Source of the DNA: an uncultured Lachnospiraceae bacterium
GTDB lineage: Bacteria > Bacillota > Clostridia > Lachnospirales > Lachnospiraceae
Length of the DNA stretch: 64,000 nt
Assembly: GCA_947367855.1 (NCBI GenBank)
Contig: CANBFE010000005.1
Span: 89,722-153,721, forward strand
Direction of reading: 5' to 3'
The translations under genes and the position numbers were made by a program. The stretch's first letter is position 1. Every line of letters starts with the position of its first letter. Positions 1 through 7,494 of the stretch are shown piece after piece. A model generated the notes under the pieces. The model was not told the origin of the DNA. It worked only from the letters and a program-made list of their open reading frames with translations, and did no database searches.

Positions 1-539
1 CCGGATATGGGGACAGCGGCTCAGGCTACGGGAGGAGCGGTTCCGGAGCAGGCAGCCAGGGACAGGGCGGTTCCTACGGCGGCTTCGGCTACGGTCCTTT
101 TGGCGGTTTCGGCGGGTTTGGCCAGGGACAGAGTACGGGATATGAGGAGAATACTTACATCCGGGCTGCGGGCAATTATATACGCAACGGTTATTATAAG
201 GAGGCCAGGACCACTCTGGACAATATGGACACAAGGGACAGGGGAGCCAGGTGGTATTACTACAGCGCTATCGCCCATTCCGGTCTTGGGAATAATGTGG
301 CGGCGCTGGAGCATGCAAAGCAGGCCTGCGCCCTGGAGCCGGACAACATGGACTACCGCAGTCTGGTGCAGCAGTTTGAGAGCGGCGGGACCTGGTACGA
401 GCGGCGCCAGGCTGCCTATGGCTATCCAACCTTCGGAGGCGGCAATATCTGCCTGAAGGTGATCATAGCCAATATGATCTGCAATGTATGCTGCCTTGGG
501 GGCGGCTGCTGCGGAGGACATGGGATGTATTACTACTGA
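1..539 (+). CDS. C-terminal part of a Gly-rich, TPR-containing protein (probable J-domain family), 5' end outside window
   Basis: The reading frame is open from base 3 to the stop at 537-539. It begins with a Gly/Ser/Tyr-rich linker (GYGP, GGFGGF) of about 45 residues. A helical pair resembling a tetratricopeptide repeat follows, with NYIRNGYYKEA and then the ALEHAKQACALEPDN signature. The last 30 residues are unusual, with a Cys cluster (CNVCCLGGGCCGGHG) and a Tyr-rich end. This order, Gly-rich linker then TPR then Cys/Gly tail, is known from clostridial proteins with an N-terminal DnaJ domain, but that domain would lie upstream of the window, so the assignment is inference. A second frame open at 7-456 is an overlap artefact. 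Confidence 0.6.
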   Translation, partial: GYGDSGSGYGRSGSGAGSQGQGGSYGGFGYGPFGGFGGFGQGQSTGYEENTYIRAAGNYIRNGYYKEARTTLDNMDTRDRGARWYYYSAIAHSGLGNNVAALEHAKQACALEPDNMDYRSLVQQFESGGTWYERRQAAYGYPTFGGGNICLKVIIANMICNVCCLGGGCCGGHGMYYY

Positions 540-572
540 TCTGTAAATTTTCATAATTTGTTTTAGCGGCTG

Positions 573-601
573 TTGCAATTTGCCAGGATATCTATTATAA
601 T
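573..601 (+). promoter_or_regulatory. Sigma-A type promoter of nrdDG
   Basis: TTGCAA at 573-578 and TATAAT at 596-601 are separated by exactly 17 bp. Transcription would start near 608, leaving a leader of about 160 nt before nrdD. The start point falls on the first NrdR-like box. Confidence 0.7.
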
Positions 602-607
602 GTTGGA

Positions 608-653
608 ACAAGATATAGATATGATGGATGTTGGGCAACACAAGATGTTGAAG
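608..653 (+). promoter_or_regulatory. Tandem NrdR-box-like sites in front of nrdDG
   Basis: Two 16-bp segments, at 608-623 and 638-653, resemble the NrdR consensus ACACWATATATWGTGT, with about 9 and 11 matches by eye. Their starts are 30 bp apart, close to three helical turns and to the spacing usual for NrdR box pairs. They sit at and just after the expected transcription start, a position suited to repression. nrdR itself is at 51158-51607 in this window. The individual matches are imperfect. Confidence 0.45.
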
Positions 654-768
654 AGACCGTATCCGTAATGTCCTGCGGAACGGTCTTTTGTATTTGCAGG
701 AAACTTGTGTTATCCGGTACCGATACCTGGTCGGTTGGGAACAGTAAGAAAAAGGAGAGACGGAAACC

Positions 769-2895
769 ATGAAAATTCAGAAAAGGGACGGGCGGGTGGT
801 GCCTTACGAAGAGGAAAAGATCACTGAGGCCATCCGTAAGGCCAATAATGAAGTGGAAGAGAAGGACCGGGCAGACGGGGAACTGGTGCAGGAGATTCTG
901 GAGGCCGTGAAGAAAGAGGGCAGGGACCTGCAGGCGGTAGAGCATGTCCAGGATGTGATTGAACAGCACCTTGTACAGAACAATAAATATGTTCTGGCAA
1001 AAAAATACATTGTATACCGTTATCAGAGGAGCCTGATGCGGAAATCCAACACAACGGACGAGTCCATTCTGAAGCTGATCCGCAATGAGAACAAGGAGCT
1101 GGCAGAGGAAAATTCCAATAAAAACACAAGGCTGGCCTCCACCCAGCGGGATTACATCGCAGGGGAGGTGTCCAGGGACGTGACCAGGCGCATGCTGCTG
1201 CCGGAGCATCTTTCCCTGGCCCATGACAATGGTGTGTTTCACTTTCATGATGCGGACTATTTTATCCAGCCCATCTTCAACTGCTGTCTCATCAATATCA
1301 GGGACATGTTGGATAATGGGACATCCATCAACGGAAAAATGATCGAGCCGCCCAAAAGCTTTCAGGTGGCCTGCACGGTTATGACCCAGATCATTGCGGC
1401 TGTGGCCAGCAATCAGTACGGCGGCCAGTCCGTGAATGTGAGACATCTGGGAAAATACCTGCGCAAAAGCAGGGAAAAGTTTCAGGCTCAGTTGGAGGAT
1501 GAATTTGGCAGCGGCCTGGACGAGACTGCCAGGAGCAGAATTGTGGAACTCCGGCTGCAGGATGAACTGCGTTCAGGGGTTCAGACCATTCAGTATCAGA
1601 TTAACACACTGATGACTACAAATGGACAGTCTCCCTTTGTGACCCTTTTTCTCCACATAGAGGAGGAAGATGAGTATGTGGAGGAGACGGTGCGGATCAT
1701 TGAGGAGATCCTGCGTCAGCGGATCCAGGGTACAAAGAACGAAAAGGGAGTCTATGTGACTCCGGCTTTTCCGAAGCTTGTCTATGTCCTGGATGAGAAT
1801 AACTGTCTGAGAGGCGGAAAGTATGATTATGTGACCAGGCTCGCTGCGGAATGTTCTGCAAAAAGAATGTATCCAGACTATATTTCGGCAAAAAAGATGC
1901 GGGAAAATTATGAGGGGAATGTGTTCTCCTGCATGGGCTGCCGCTCCTTTCTGTCTCCCTGGAAGGATGAGGACGGCAGCTACAAATGGGAGGGCCGGTT
2001 CAACCAGGGCGTGGTGAGTCTGAACCTTCCCCAGGTGGGCATTGTGTCCCAGGGCAGTGAGGAAATCTTCTGGAAACGCCTGGATGAGAGACTGCAGCTG
2101 TGCTATGAAGCGCTGATGTGCCGGCACAAGGCCCTGCTTGGCACGCTTTCGGATGTCAGTCCCATACACTGGCAGTACGGCGCCATTGCCCGTCTCAAAA
2201 AGGGCGAGAAGATAGACAGGCTGCTTAAGGACGGCTATTCCACCATGTCCCTGGGTTATATCGGCCTGTATGAACTCACCTGGCTTATGAAAGGATGCAG
2301 CCACACCGAGCCGGGGGGAAAGGAATTTGCACTGCAGGTTATGGATCACCTGAAGAACACTGCAGCCAGATGGAGGCAGGAGACAGGGATCGGTTTCAGT
2401 CTTTACGGCACACCGGCGGAGACCCTGTGTTACCGTTTTGCGAGAATAGACAGGGAAAAATACGGGGATATCCCCAATGTGACGGACAAGGGTTATTATA
2501 CCAATTCCTACCATGTGGATGTCAGGGAACCCATTGATGCCTTTACAAAGTTCACCTTTGAGAGCGAGTTTCAGAATAAGTCTCTGGGAGGAGCCATCTC
2601 CTATGTGGAGATTCCCAATCTGGTGAACAATGTGGAAGCCCTGGAGGAGCTGATACGCTTTATCTATGACAATATCCAGTACGGAGAATTTAACACCAAG
2701 TCTGACTACTGCCATGTCTGCGGTTATGACGGCGAAATTCTGATCAATGAGGACAATGAATGGGAATGTCCCCAGTGCCATAACAGGGATCACGGAAAAA
2801 TGAATGTTACAAGACGTACCTGCGGATATCTGGGTGAAAACTTCTGGAATACCGGAAAGACTAAGGAAATAAAAGCGAGGGTACTGCATCTATGA
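769..2895 (+). CDS. nrdD: Anaerobic (class III) ribonucleoside-triphosphate reductase, catalytic subunit
   Basis: This cytoplasmic glycyl-radical enzyme reduces ribonucleoside triphosphates to dNTPs without oxygen. Residues 1-95 form an ATP-cone (KIQKRDGRVVPYEEEKI), the allosteric nucleotide-binding domain. The catalytic barrel follows, with conserved cysteines in NCCLINIRDM and FSCMGCRSF. The C-terminus has the zinc ribbon (CHVCGYDG, then CPQCHNR) and the radical motif RRTCGYLG. The length of 708 residues is normal. The stop overlaps the start of the activase gene nrdG by 4 bp, so the two are translationally coupled. A promoter and NrdR-like sites lie upstream. The ATG follows an AAGGAGAG ribosome site. 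Confidence 0.97.
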   Translation: MKIQKRDGRVVPYEEEKITEAIRKANNEVEEKDRADGELVQEILEAVKKEGRDLQAVEHVQDVIEQHLVQNNKYVLAKKYIVYRYQRSLMRKSNTTDESILKLIRNENKELAEENSNKNTRLASTQRDYIAGEVSRDVTRRMLLPEHLSLAHDNGVFHFHDADYFIQPIFNCCLINIRDMLDNGTSINGKMIEPPKSFQVACTVMTQIIAAVASNQYGGQSVNVRHLGKYLRKSREKFQAQLEDEFGSGLDETARSRIVELRLQDELRSGVQTIQYQINTLMTTNGQSPFVTLFLHIEEEDEYVEETVRIIEEILRQRIQGTKNEKGVYVTPAFPKLVYVLDENNCLRGGKYDYVTRLAAECSAKRMYPDYISAKKMRENYEGNVFSCMGCRSFLSPWKDEDGSYKWEGRFNQGVVSLNLPQVGIVSQGSEEIFWKRLDERLQLCYEALMCRHKALLGTLSDVSPIHWQYGAIARLKKGEKIDRLLKDGYSTMSLGYIGLYELTWLMKGCSHTEPGGKEFALQVMDHLKNTAARWRQETGIGFSLYGTPAETLCYRFARIDREKYGDIPNVTDKGYYTNSYHVDVREPIDAFTKFTFESEFQNKSLGGAISYVEIPNLVNNVEALEELIRFIYDNIQYGEFNTKSDYCHVCGYDGEILINEDNEWECPQCHNRDHGKMNVTRRTCGYLGENFWNTGKTKEIKARVLHL

Positions 2896-3434
2896 ATTAT
2901 GCCGGAATAAAGAAGACGGATGTGGCAAACGGGCCCGGAATCAGGGTATCGCTGTTTGTAAGCGGCTGTACACACGGATGTAAGGGCTGCTTTAACAGGG
3001 AGGCCTGGGATTTCGGTTACGGACAGGAGTATACCCGGGAGACGGAGGAGGAGATTCTGGACTGTCTTGGACAGGGCCATATCAGGGGGCTCAGCATTCT
3101 GGGCGGGGAACCCATGGAGCCCCAAAACAGGGGGACTGTGCTGGGCCTGGTGAAAAAAGTCCGGCAGCGCTGTCCGGGCAAGGATATCTGGTGCTACACG
3201 GGCTATGATTACGAGAGGGATCTGCAGCAGTGGATGGGGCAGGAGAGCGCAGCCGGAACGGACGGTCCTGGGGAGGTGGCGGAACTGCTCTCCCTCCTGG
3301 ATGTACTGGTGGACGGAGAATTTGAGGAAGAGCAGAAGAATCTTCGTCTGGCCTTCCGGGGCTCGGAAAACCAGCGCATTATTGACGTGAGGGAGTCTCT
3401 GAGACAGGGCAGGACTGTGTGCCTGCCCCTTTAA
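2892..3434 (+). CDS. nrdG: Anaerobic ribonucleotide reductase activating protein (radical SAM)
   Basis: NrdG uses a 4Fe-4S cluster and S-adenosylmethionine to install the glycyl radical on NrdD. The cluster motif CTHGCKGC (CxxxCxxC) lies near residue 26, and the SAM-binding segment LSILGGEPM follows at about 70. The 180-residue length fits the family. The start overlaps the nrdD stop in an ATGA arrangement. The gene ends in the four bases TTAA, shared with the stop of the convergent regulator gene on the other strand, so there is no room for a terminator between them. Confidence 0.96.
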   Translation: MNYAGIKKTDVANGPGIRVSLFVSGCTHGCKGCFNREAWDFGYGQEYTRETEEEILDCLGQGHIRGLSILGGEPMEPQNRGTVLGLVKKVRQRCPGKDIWCYTGYDYERDLQQWMGQESAAGTDGPGEVAELLSLLDVLVDGEFEEEQKNLRLAFRGSENQRIIDVRESLRQGRTVCLPL

Positions 3435-3811
3435 GGCATTTCGTCAGCAGTCTGCTGCACATGGGATTTGATGGCCTGAAAGCTTTCCCTGCTGATGACA
3501 TGCTCGATCTTACAGGCGTCCTCTGCTGCCTTTTCCTCTGGGACTCCAAGGCGGACCAGCCAGGAGGACAGCAGCAGATGGCGTTCATAGATCATCTCAG
3601 CGATTTCCCGGCCCGAGGGCGTCAGGGTGATAAAACCGGATTTGTCCACGGATATATGCTGTTTTTCCCGGAGATTTTTCATGGCCACGCTGACGCTGGA
3701 TTTCTTGAACCCAAGTTCATTTGCAATGTCCACGGAACGGACCACAGGAAGCTCTTTGCTCAGGATTAATATCGTTTCCAGGTAATTTTCAGCCGATTCA
3801 TTTACTGTCAT
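3431..3811 (-). CDS. DtxR/MntR-family metal-dependent transcriptional regulator
   Basis: The 126-residue protein has the N-terminal winged helix of the family (NESAENYLETILIL, VDIANELGFKKSSVSVAMKNL) followed by the metal-binding and dimerisation helices (IYERHLLLSSWLVRLGV, CKIEHVISRESF). Conserved Glu, Cys and His ligand positions (EDACKIEHVIS) are visible. It lacks the C-terminal SH3-like domain and so is MntR-sized. It is transcribed divergently from feoA, and palindromes near feoA and feoB suggest it senses iron and represses Feo uptake. Manganese sensing cannot be excluded. A strong AGGGAGG site precedes the ATG, and its stop overlaps that of nrdG. Confidence 0.9.
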   Translation of the reverse strand: MTVNESAENYLETILILSKELPVVRSVDIANELGFKKSSVSVAMKNLREKQHISVDKSGFITLTPSGREIAEMIYERHLLLSSWLVRLGVPEEKAAEDACKIEHVISRESFQAIKSHVQQTADEMP

Positions 3812-3845
3812 TACATTTCCTCCCTATCATGCGGATTCTCCCTCC

Positions 3846-3874
3846 AGTATAGCATGAAAAGACGGCCAGTGCAA
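3846..3874 (-). promoter_or_regulatory. Promoter of the DtxR-family regulator
   Basis: On the minus strand TTGCAC (3874-3869) and TATACT (3851-3846) are 17 bp apart, placing the start site about 28 nt upstream of the regulator's ATG. Confidence 0.6.
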
Positions 3875-3898
3875 ATTTTTGTTCCCTGCATTTGGTTA

Positions 3899-3931
3899 TT
3901 GACAACAAATAAAAGTTAGGTTATACTAACT
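3899..3931 (+). promoter_or_regulatory. feoA promoter with overlapping DtxR-type operator
   Basis: TTGACA at 3899-3904 and TATACT at 3922-3927 are 17 bp apart. An 18-bp palindrome, AGTTAG-GTTATA-CTAACT, spans 3914-3931 and covers the -10 element. Its form resembles the TTAGG/CTAA half-sites bound by DtxR/IdeR-type repressors, and the divergent neighbour encodes such a repressor. Confidence 0.7.
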
Positions 3932-3956
3932 ACAGAAAAGGAAGGAGGGCACAGAT

Positions 3957-4166
3957 ATGCCATTGTCAATGGTCCCCGCAGGGGAGAACAGTATTATCAA
4001 AAAGGTGGGAGGCAGAGAGGATACCAGAAAATTTCTCGAGAATCTGGGGTTTGTGGCAGGAAGCGCAGTAACAGTAATCTCCCGGTCCGGGGGAAACGTA
4101 ATCGTCAATATAAAGGATTCCAGGGTAGCCATAGGAACGGACATGGCCAACAGAATCATTGTGTGA
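3957..4166 (+). CDS. feoA: FeoA-family ferrous iron transport protein (first copy)
   Basis: This 69-residue cytoplasmic protein has the SH3-like beta-barrel fold of FeoA. It contains the segments KFLENLGFVAGSAVTVISRS and NVIVNIKDSRVAIG, typical of the core, and ends near the usual NRIIV. FeoA proteins are thought to bind FeoB and modulate ferrous iron uptake. An AAGGAGGG site lies 9 nt before the ATG; another ATG nine bases later is possible. A second feoA follows 18 bp downstream and feoB after that. The promoter carries a DtxR-type palindrome, so expression should rise when iron is scarce. Confidence 0.9.
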   Translation: MPLSMVPAGENSIIKKVGGREDTRKFLENLGFVAGSAVTVISRSGGNVIVNIKDSRVAIGTDMANRIIV

Positions 4167-4184
4167 GACAGGAGGCGGAAGGGA

Positions 4185-4406
4185 ATGAAGACATTGAGGG
4201 ATATTGCCTGCGGGCAGAGCGCCAGGGTCAGGAGACTGTCCGGAGAAGGCCCGGTGAGAAGGCGCATCATGGATATGGGAATCACCAGGGGGGTGGAGAT
4301 CTATGTCAGAAAGGTGGCTCCCCTGGGTGATCCGATAGAGGTGACGGTGAGGGGATATGAACTGTCCCTGAGGAAGGCTGATGCAGAAATGATAGAGGTG
4401 GAATGA
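4185..4406 (+). CDS. feoA: FeoA-family ferrous iron transport protein (second copy)
   Basis: A 73-residue FeoA-like protein distinct from the upstream copy. Its core RRRIMDMGITRGVEIYVRKV and the following PLGDPIEVTVRGYELSLR match the classical FeoA pattern more closely than the first copy does. Two different FeoA proteins in front of one FeoB is a recurrent clostridial arrangement. It lies 18 bp after the first feoA and is read from the same promoter. A GGAGGCGGAAGGG tract precedes the ATG. The 130-bp gap before feoB contains a second candidate operator. Confidence 0.92.
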   Translation: MKTLRDIACGQSARVRRLSGEGPVRRRIMDMGITRGVEIYVRKVAPLGDPIEVTVRGYELSLRKADAEMIEVE

Positions 4407-4443
4407 AAAATTTCCCTTATACATTCTGTATTTTTTTAAAACC

Positions 4444-4463
4444 ATTAGTTAGTTAAAACTAAT
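4444..4463 (+). promoter_or_regulatory. Second DtxR-type palindrome, between feoA and feoB
   Basis: The 20-bp element has perfect outer arms ATTAGT/ACTAAT. Aligned with the palindrome at 3914-3931 it shares AGTTAG and ACTAA at the same spacing. No convincing -35/-10 pair is seen, so it could be an internal operator controlling feoB separately. Confidence 0.55.
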
Positions 4464-4536
4464 AAAAGATAGGCGAGACAAATCATGGCGGGATACATAA
4501 GAGAAACACAGAGAACGGAAAGGAGAGAGGAAGAAA

Positions 4537-6699
4537 ATGTCGATTAAAATTGCGTTGGCAGGGAATCCGAACTGCGGCAAGACTACGCTGTTTAATGCGC
4601 TGACCGGTTCGGCACAGTTTGTGGGCAACTGGCCCGGGGTTACGGTGGAGAAAAAGGAAGGGAGGCTCAGGAGGCAGTTTGCGCAGGAAATCGATGAGGA
4701 AGTAATCATCACGGATCTTCCCGGAATATATTCCCTGTCCCCCTACACCCCGGAGGAGGTGGTTGCCAGGAATTACCTGATTCATGAGAGGCCGGATGCC
4801 ATTATCAATATTGTGGACGGAACCAATATTGAGAGAAATCTCTACCTATCCACCCAGATTATGGAGCTTGGCATTCCGGTGGTAATGGCGGTGAACATGA
4901 TGGATGTCCTGGAAAAATCGGGAGCCAGGATACATACCGGCAAACTTTCAGGGAAGCTTGGCTGCCAGGTGGTGGGGATTTCGGCCCTGAAGGGGAACGG
5001 GACAGGAGATGTGGTATTCAGGGCAGTGGAGCTTGCGCGGAAGAAGACTCCGGTTCAGCCTGTGCATGCGTTTGGAGAGAAGGTGGAAGAGGCGGTCCGG
5101 ACGGTTCGGGAAAGGCTGGGGGACAGCAGGGAACAGTCCCGTTTTTTTGCGGTGAGGCTGTTGGAAAAGGATGAAAAAATTGCATCCCTGATGGGAAAGG
5201 CGCCTGATGTGACGGATCAGATACGGGAACTGGAGGAGGCCTTTGGGGATGACACGGAAAGCATCATAACCAATGAGAGATACGAATATATTACTTCTAT
5301 TATAAAGGAGTGCTATACCGGAGGCGGGGAAGGGAAAGGGATTTCCGTATCGGACCGGATTGACAGGATAGTGACGAACAGATGGGCTGCGCTTCCGGTC
5401 TTTGCCCTGATCATGTTTGTGGTATATTATGTGTCTGTGTCCACTGTGGGGACACTGGTGACGGACTGGACAAATGACGGAGTCTTCGGGGATGGGTGGC
5501 AGCTGCCTGGCACTGGCGGGAACCCAAATGAAGATTCTCTGCAGGCGGAGGATTCCGGCATATGGGTACCCGGGATACCTGTTCTGGTGGAGAGGGGACT
5601 GGATGCGGTGGGCTGTTCCGAATGGCTGAAAAGCCTTATCCTTGACGGCATTATAGCGGGCGTGGGAGCCGTTCTGGGATTTGTGCCCCAGATGCTGGTA
5701 TTGTTTTTCTTCCTGGCATTTCTGGAGGCCTGCGGCTACATGGCCAGGGTTGCGTTTATCATGGACCGCATTTTCCGGAAATTCGGTCTTTCCGGAAAGT
5801 CCTTTATCCCCATGCTTATCGGCAGCGGCTGCGGCGTTCCTGGAATTATGGCTACCCGCACCATTGAAAACCAGAGGGACAGAAGGATGACAATTATGAC
5901 TACAACCTTTATTCCATGCGGGGCAAAGCTTCCCATTATTGCACTGATTTCCACTGCCCTGTTCGACGGTTCCGGACTGGTAGCCGTCAGCGCCTATTTT
6001 CTCGGGGTGGGGGCGGTTGTGGTTTCCGGTATTCTGTTAAAAAAGACAAGGATATTTTCCGGGGAACCTGCTCCCTTTGTCATGGAGCTTCCGGCGTATC
6101 ACTGGCCTGCAGCAGGGAATGTGCTGCGGAGTATGTGGGAGCGGGGGTGGTCCTTTGTGAAAAAGGCGGGCACCATCATCCTGCTTTCCTCCATGGTGAT
6201 CTGGACCGGATCCCATTTTGGTATTGTTGGAGGAAAAATCCTGTTCAGCACGGAGCTTGCGCTGTCGGACAGTGTGCTGGGGGCAGTTGGAAACGGAATA
6301 AAATGGATTTTCCGGCCCCTGGGATTTGACAATGCCACGGCAGCCATTGCCACCATAATGGGACTGGTGGCCAAGGAGGAGGTGGTAGGTGTCTTCGGCG
6401 TGCTTGATTTCGTGGCCATGGGCAGGGCGGCCGCATTTTCCTTCCTGGCGTTTAACCTGCTGTGCGCCCCCTGCTTTGCCGCAATCGGCGCTATCAGAAG
6501 GGAGATGAACAGCGCCGGGTGGACCTGGTTTGCCATTGGCTGGCAGTGCGGCCTGGCCTATGTGGTTTCTCTGATTATTTATCAGTTTGGAAGCCTTTTG
6601 GAAGGGGAGGGAAGCATTCCGGGCGCCCTGGCAGCCCTGCTTATGGTCCTGGGAGTCTGCTGTCTGCTTCTGCGGCCCGGAAACAGGAAAAAATTATAA
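4537..6699 (+). CDS. feoB: Ferrous iron transport protein B
   Basis: FeoB is the inner-membrane ferrous iron permease with a cytosolic G-protein domain. The N-terminus carries G1 (GNPNCGKTTLFN), G3 (DLPGIYSLSPYTPEE) and G4 (NMMD) motifs. A helical spacer follows to about residue 270. The membrane part has Gate segments (GCGVPGIMATRTIENQRDRR, FIPCGAKLPI) with the Cys and polar residues implicated in iron passage, and about eight transmembrane helices. The length of 720 is typical. An AGGAGAGAGG tract precedes the ATG. The gene closes the Feo operon and no strong terminator is visible after it. Confidence 0.97.
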   Translation: MSIKIALAGNPNCGKTTLFNALTGSAQFVGNWPGVTVEKKEGRLRRQFAQEIDEEVIITDLPGIYSLSPYTPEEVVARNYLIHERPDAIINIVDGTNIERNLYLSTQIMELGIPVVMAVNMMDVLEKSGARIHTGKLSGKLGCQVVGISALKGNGTGDVVFRAVELARKKTPVQPVHAFGEKVEEAVRTVRERLGDSREQSRFFAVRLLEKDEKIASLMGKAPDVTDQIRELEEAFGDDTESIITNERYEYITSIIKECYTGGGEGKGISVSDRIDRIVTNRWAALPVFALIMFVVYYVSVSTVGTLVTDWTNDGVFGDGWQLPGTGGNPNEDSLQAEDSGIWVPGIPVLVERGLDAVGCSEWLKSLILDGIIAGVGAVLGFVPQMLVLFFFLAFLEACGYMARVAFIMDRIFRKFGLSGKSFIPMLIGSGCGVPGIMATRTIENQRDRRMTIMTTTFIPCGAKLPIIALISTALFDGSGLVAVSAYFLGVGAVVVSGILLKKTRIFSGEPAPFVMELPAYHWPAAGNVLRSMWERGWSFVKKAGTIILLSSMVIWTGSHFGIVGGKILFSTELALSDSVLGAVGNGIKWIFRPLGFDNATAAIATIMGLVAKEEVVGVFGVLDFVAMGRAAAFSFLAFNLLCAPCFAAIGAIRREMNSAGWTWFAIGWQCGLAYVVSLIIYQFGSLLEGEGSIPGALAALLMVLGVCCLLLRPGNRKKL

Positions 6700-6710
6700 A
6701 AAATACCACC

Positions 6711-6755
6711 TTGTAAAGTTTTGACGAATATGTTATATTAATGTCCGTTAATATA
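6711..6755 (+). promoter_or_regulatory. Promoter and palindromic operator of the XRE-cupin regulator
   Basis: TTGTAA (6711-6716) and TATATT (6734-6739) are 17 bp apart. A perfect inverted repeat, TATATTAA-6 nt-TTAATATA, covers 6734-6755, that is, the -10 box through the start point. This is a natural site for autoregulation by the HTH protein encoded 35 bp downstream. Confidence 0.6.
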
Positions 6756-6789
6756 GGCAGACAGGGCAAAACATACGACAGGTGGTAGA

Positions 6790-7347
6790 ATGGGAAAAAT
6801 ATCGCTAAGAATAGGAGAACGTTTGAAGGAAATACGCAATATCAGACAGATGACTCTGGATGATGTTGCGAAGGTCACCGGAGTCAGCAAGCCGATGCTG
6901 GGGCAGATAGAGCGGGGACAGTCATCTCCCACCATCAATACACTGTGGAAGATCTCTGCCGGATTAAAGATACCGCTGTCTTTTTTCTGTAAGCAGGAGG
7001 AAGCGGATTTTCAGGTAGTGACACTGGATGAGATAGAACAGATTACAGAAGAGGACGGAGGAATGAAGGCGTATCCCATGTTTCCGTTTGATCCGGTGCG
7101 GAATGTGGAAGTTTTTTATCTTGAAATGGATGCCAAGGTGAGACATCTTTCAGAACCACAGAGGAGGGGTGTGGAAAAATACATATTTGTCACGGACGGA
7201 ATTCTGAAAGTCATCATAGGGGACGAAGAGATTATGCTGACCACGGAGCAGTCCATACGTTTCAGGGCTGATGTGGCCCATGTATATCATAATGTTTCGG
7301 ATAATCAGTGTTCTTTTTATGATATGATCTTTTATCCCAACGACTGA
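6790..7347 (+). CDS. XRE-family transcriptional regulator with C-terminal cupin domain
   Basis: Residues 8-62 are a Cro/C1-type helix-turn-helix (MTLDDVAKVTGVSKPMLGQI, then GQSSPTINTLWKISAGL). Residues 105-180 form a cupin barrel (EKYIFVTDGILKVIIGDEE, SIRFRADVAHVYHN) expected to bind a small ligand. The 185-residue, two-domain layout is that of the PuuR/SinR-like cupin regulators, which often control transport or amino-acid metabolism. No obvious target gene is adjacent: feoB is upstream and the downstream gene lies beyond a terminator. A palindrome over its own -10 suggests autoregulation. The ligand cannot be told from the sequence. Confidence 0.92.
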   Translation: MGKISLRIGERLKEIRNIRQMTLDDVAKVTGVSKPMLGQIERGQSSPTINTLWKISAGLKIPLSFFCKQEEADFQVVTLDEIEQITEEDGGMKAYPMFPFDPVRNVEVFYLEMDAKVRHLSEPQRRGVEKYIFVTDGILKVIIGDEEIMLTTEQSIRFRADVAHVYHNVSDNQCSFYDMIFYPND

Positions 7348-7352
7348 GAGAG

Positions 7353-7379
7353 GGAACTGCGTTTGCAGTTCCTTTTTTT
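7353..7379 (+). terminator. Rho-independent terminator after the XRE-cupin gene
   Basis: A perfect 8-bp stem GGAACTGC/GCAGTTCC with a 4-nt GTTT loop is followed by seven T residues. Confidence 0.92.
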
Positions 7380-7430
7380 AAGGGAGTTTTATCGGACTCA
7401 TAATTTTATATACTTTGCGTATAAAAGTCA

Positions 7431-7478
7431 TTGACAAAAGCGAACAAATGTTTTATTCTATAGAAGAACGTTTGTTCT
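7431..7478 (+). promoter_or_regulatory. Promoter with two LexA-like (SOS) boxes
   Basis: TTGACA (7431-7436) and TATTCT (7454-7459) are 17 bp apart. Within the spacer and touching the -10 is CGAACAAATGTTTT (7441-7454). Just downstream is the perfect palindrome AGAACGTTTGTTCT (7465-7478). Both fit the Gram-positive LexA/DinR pattern CGAAC-N4-GTTYG, the first in its left arm and the second in GAAC-N4-GTTC. Two operators bracketing the -10 make repression by LexA a strong inference. Confidence 0.72.
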
Positions 7479-7494
7479 AAAGGAGGAGATGGTG

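Noticed and set aside
7..456. Plus-strand frame overlapping the Gly-rich TPR protein
   Set aside because: It is out of frame with the TPR and Gly-rich sequence, which continue coherently from base 3 to 539.
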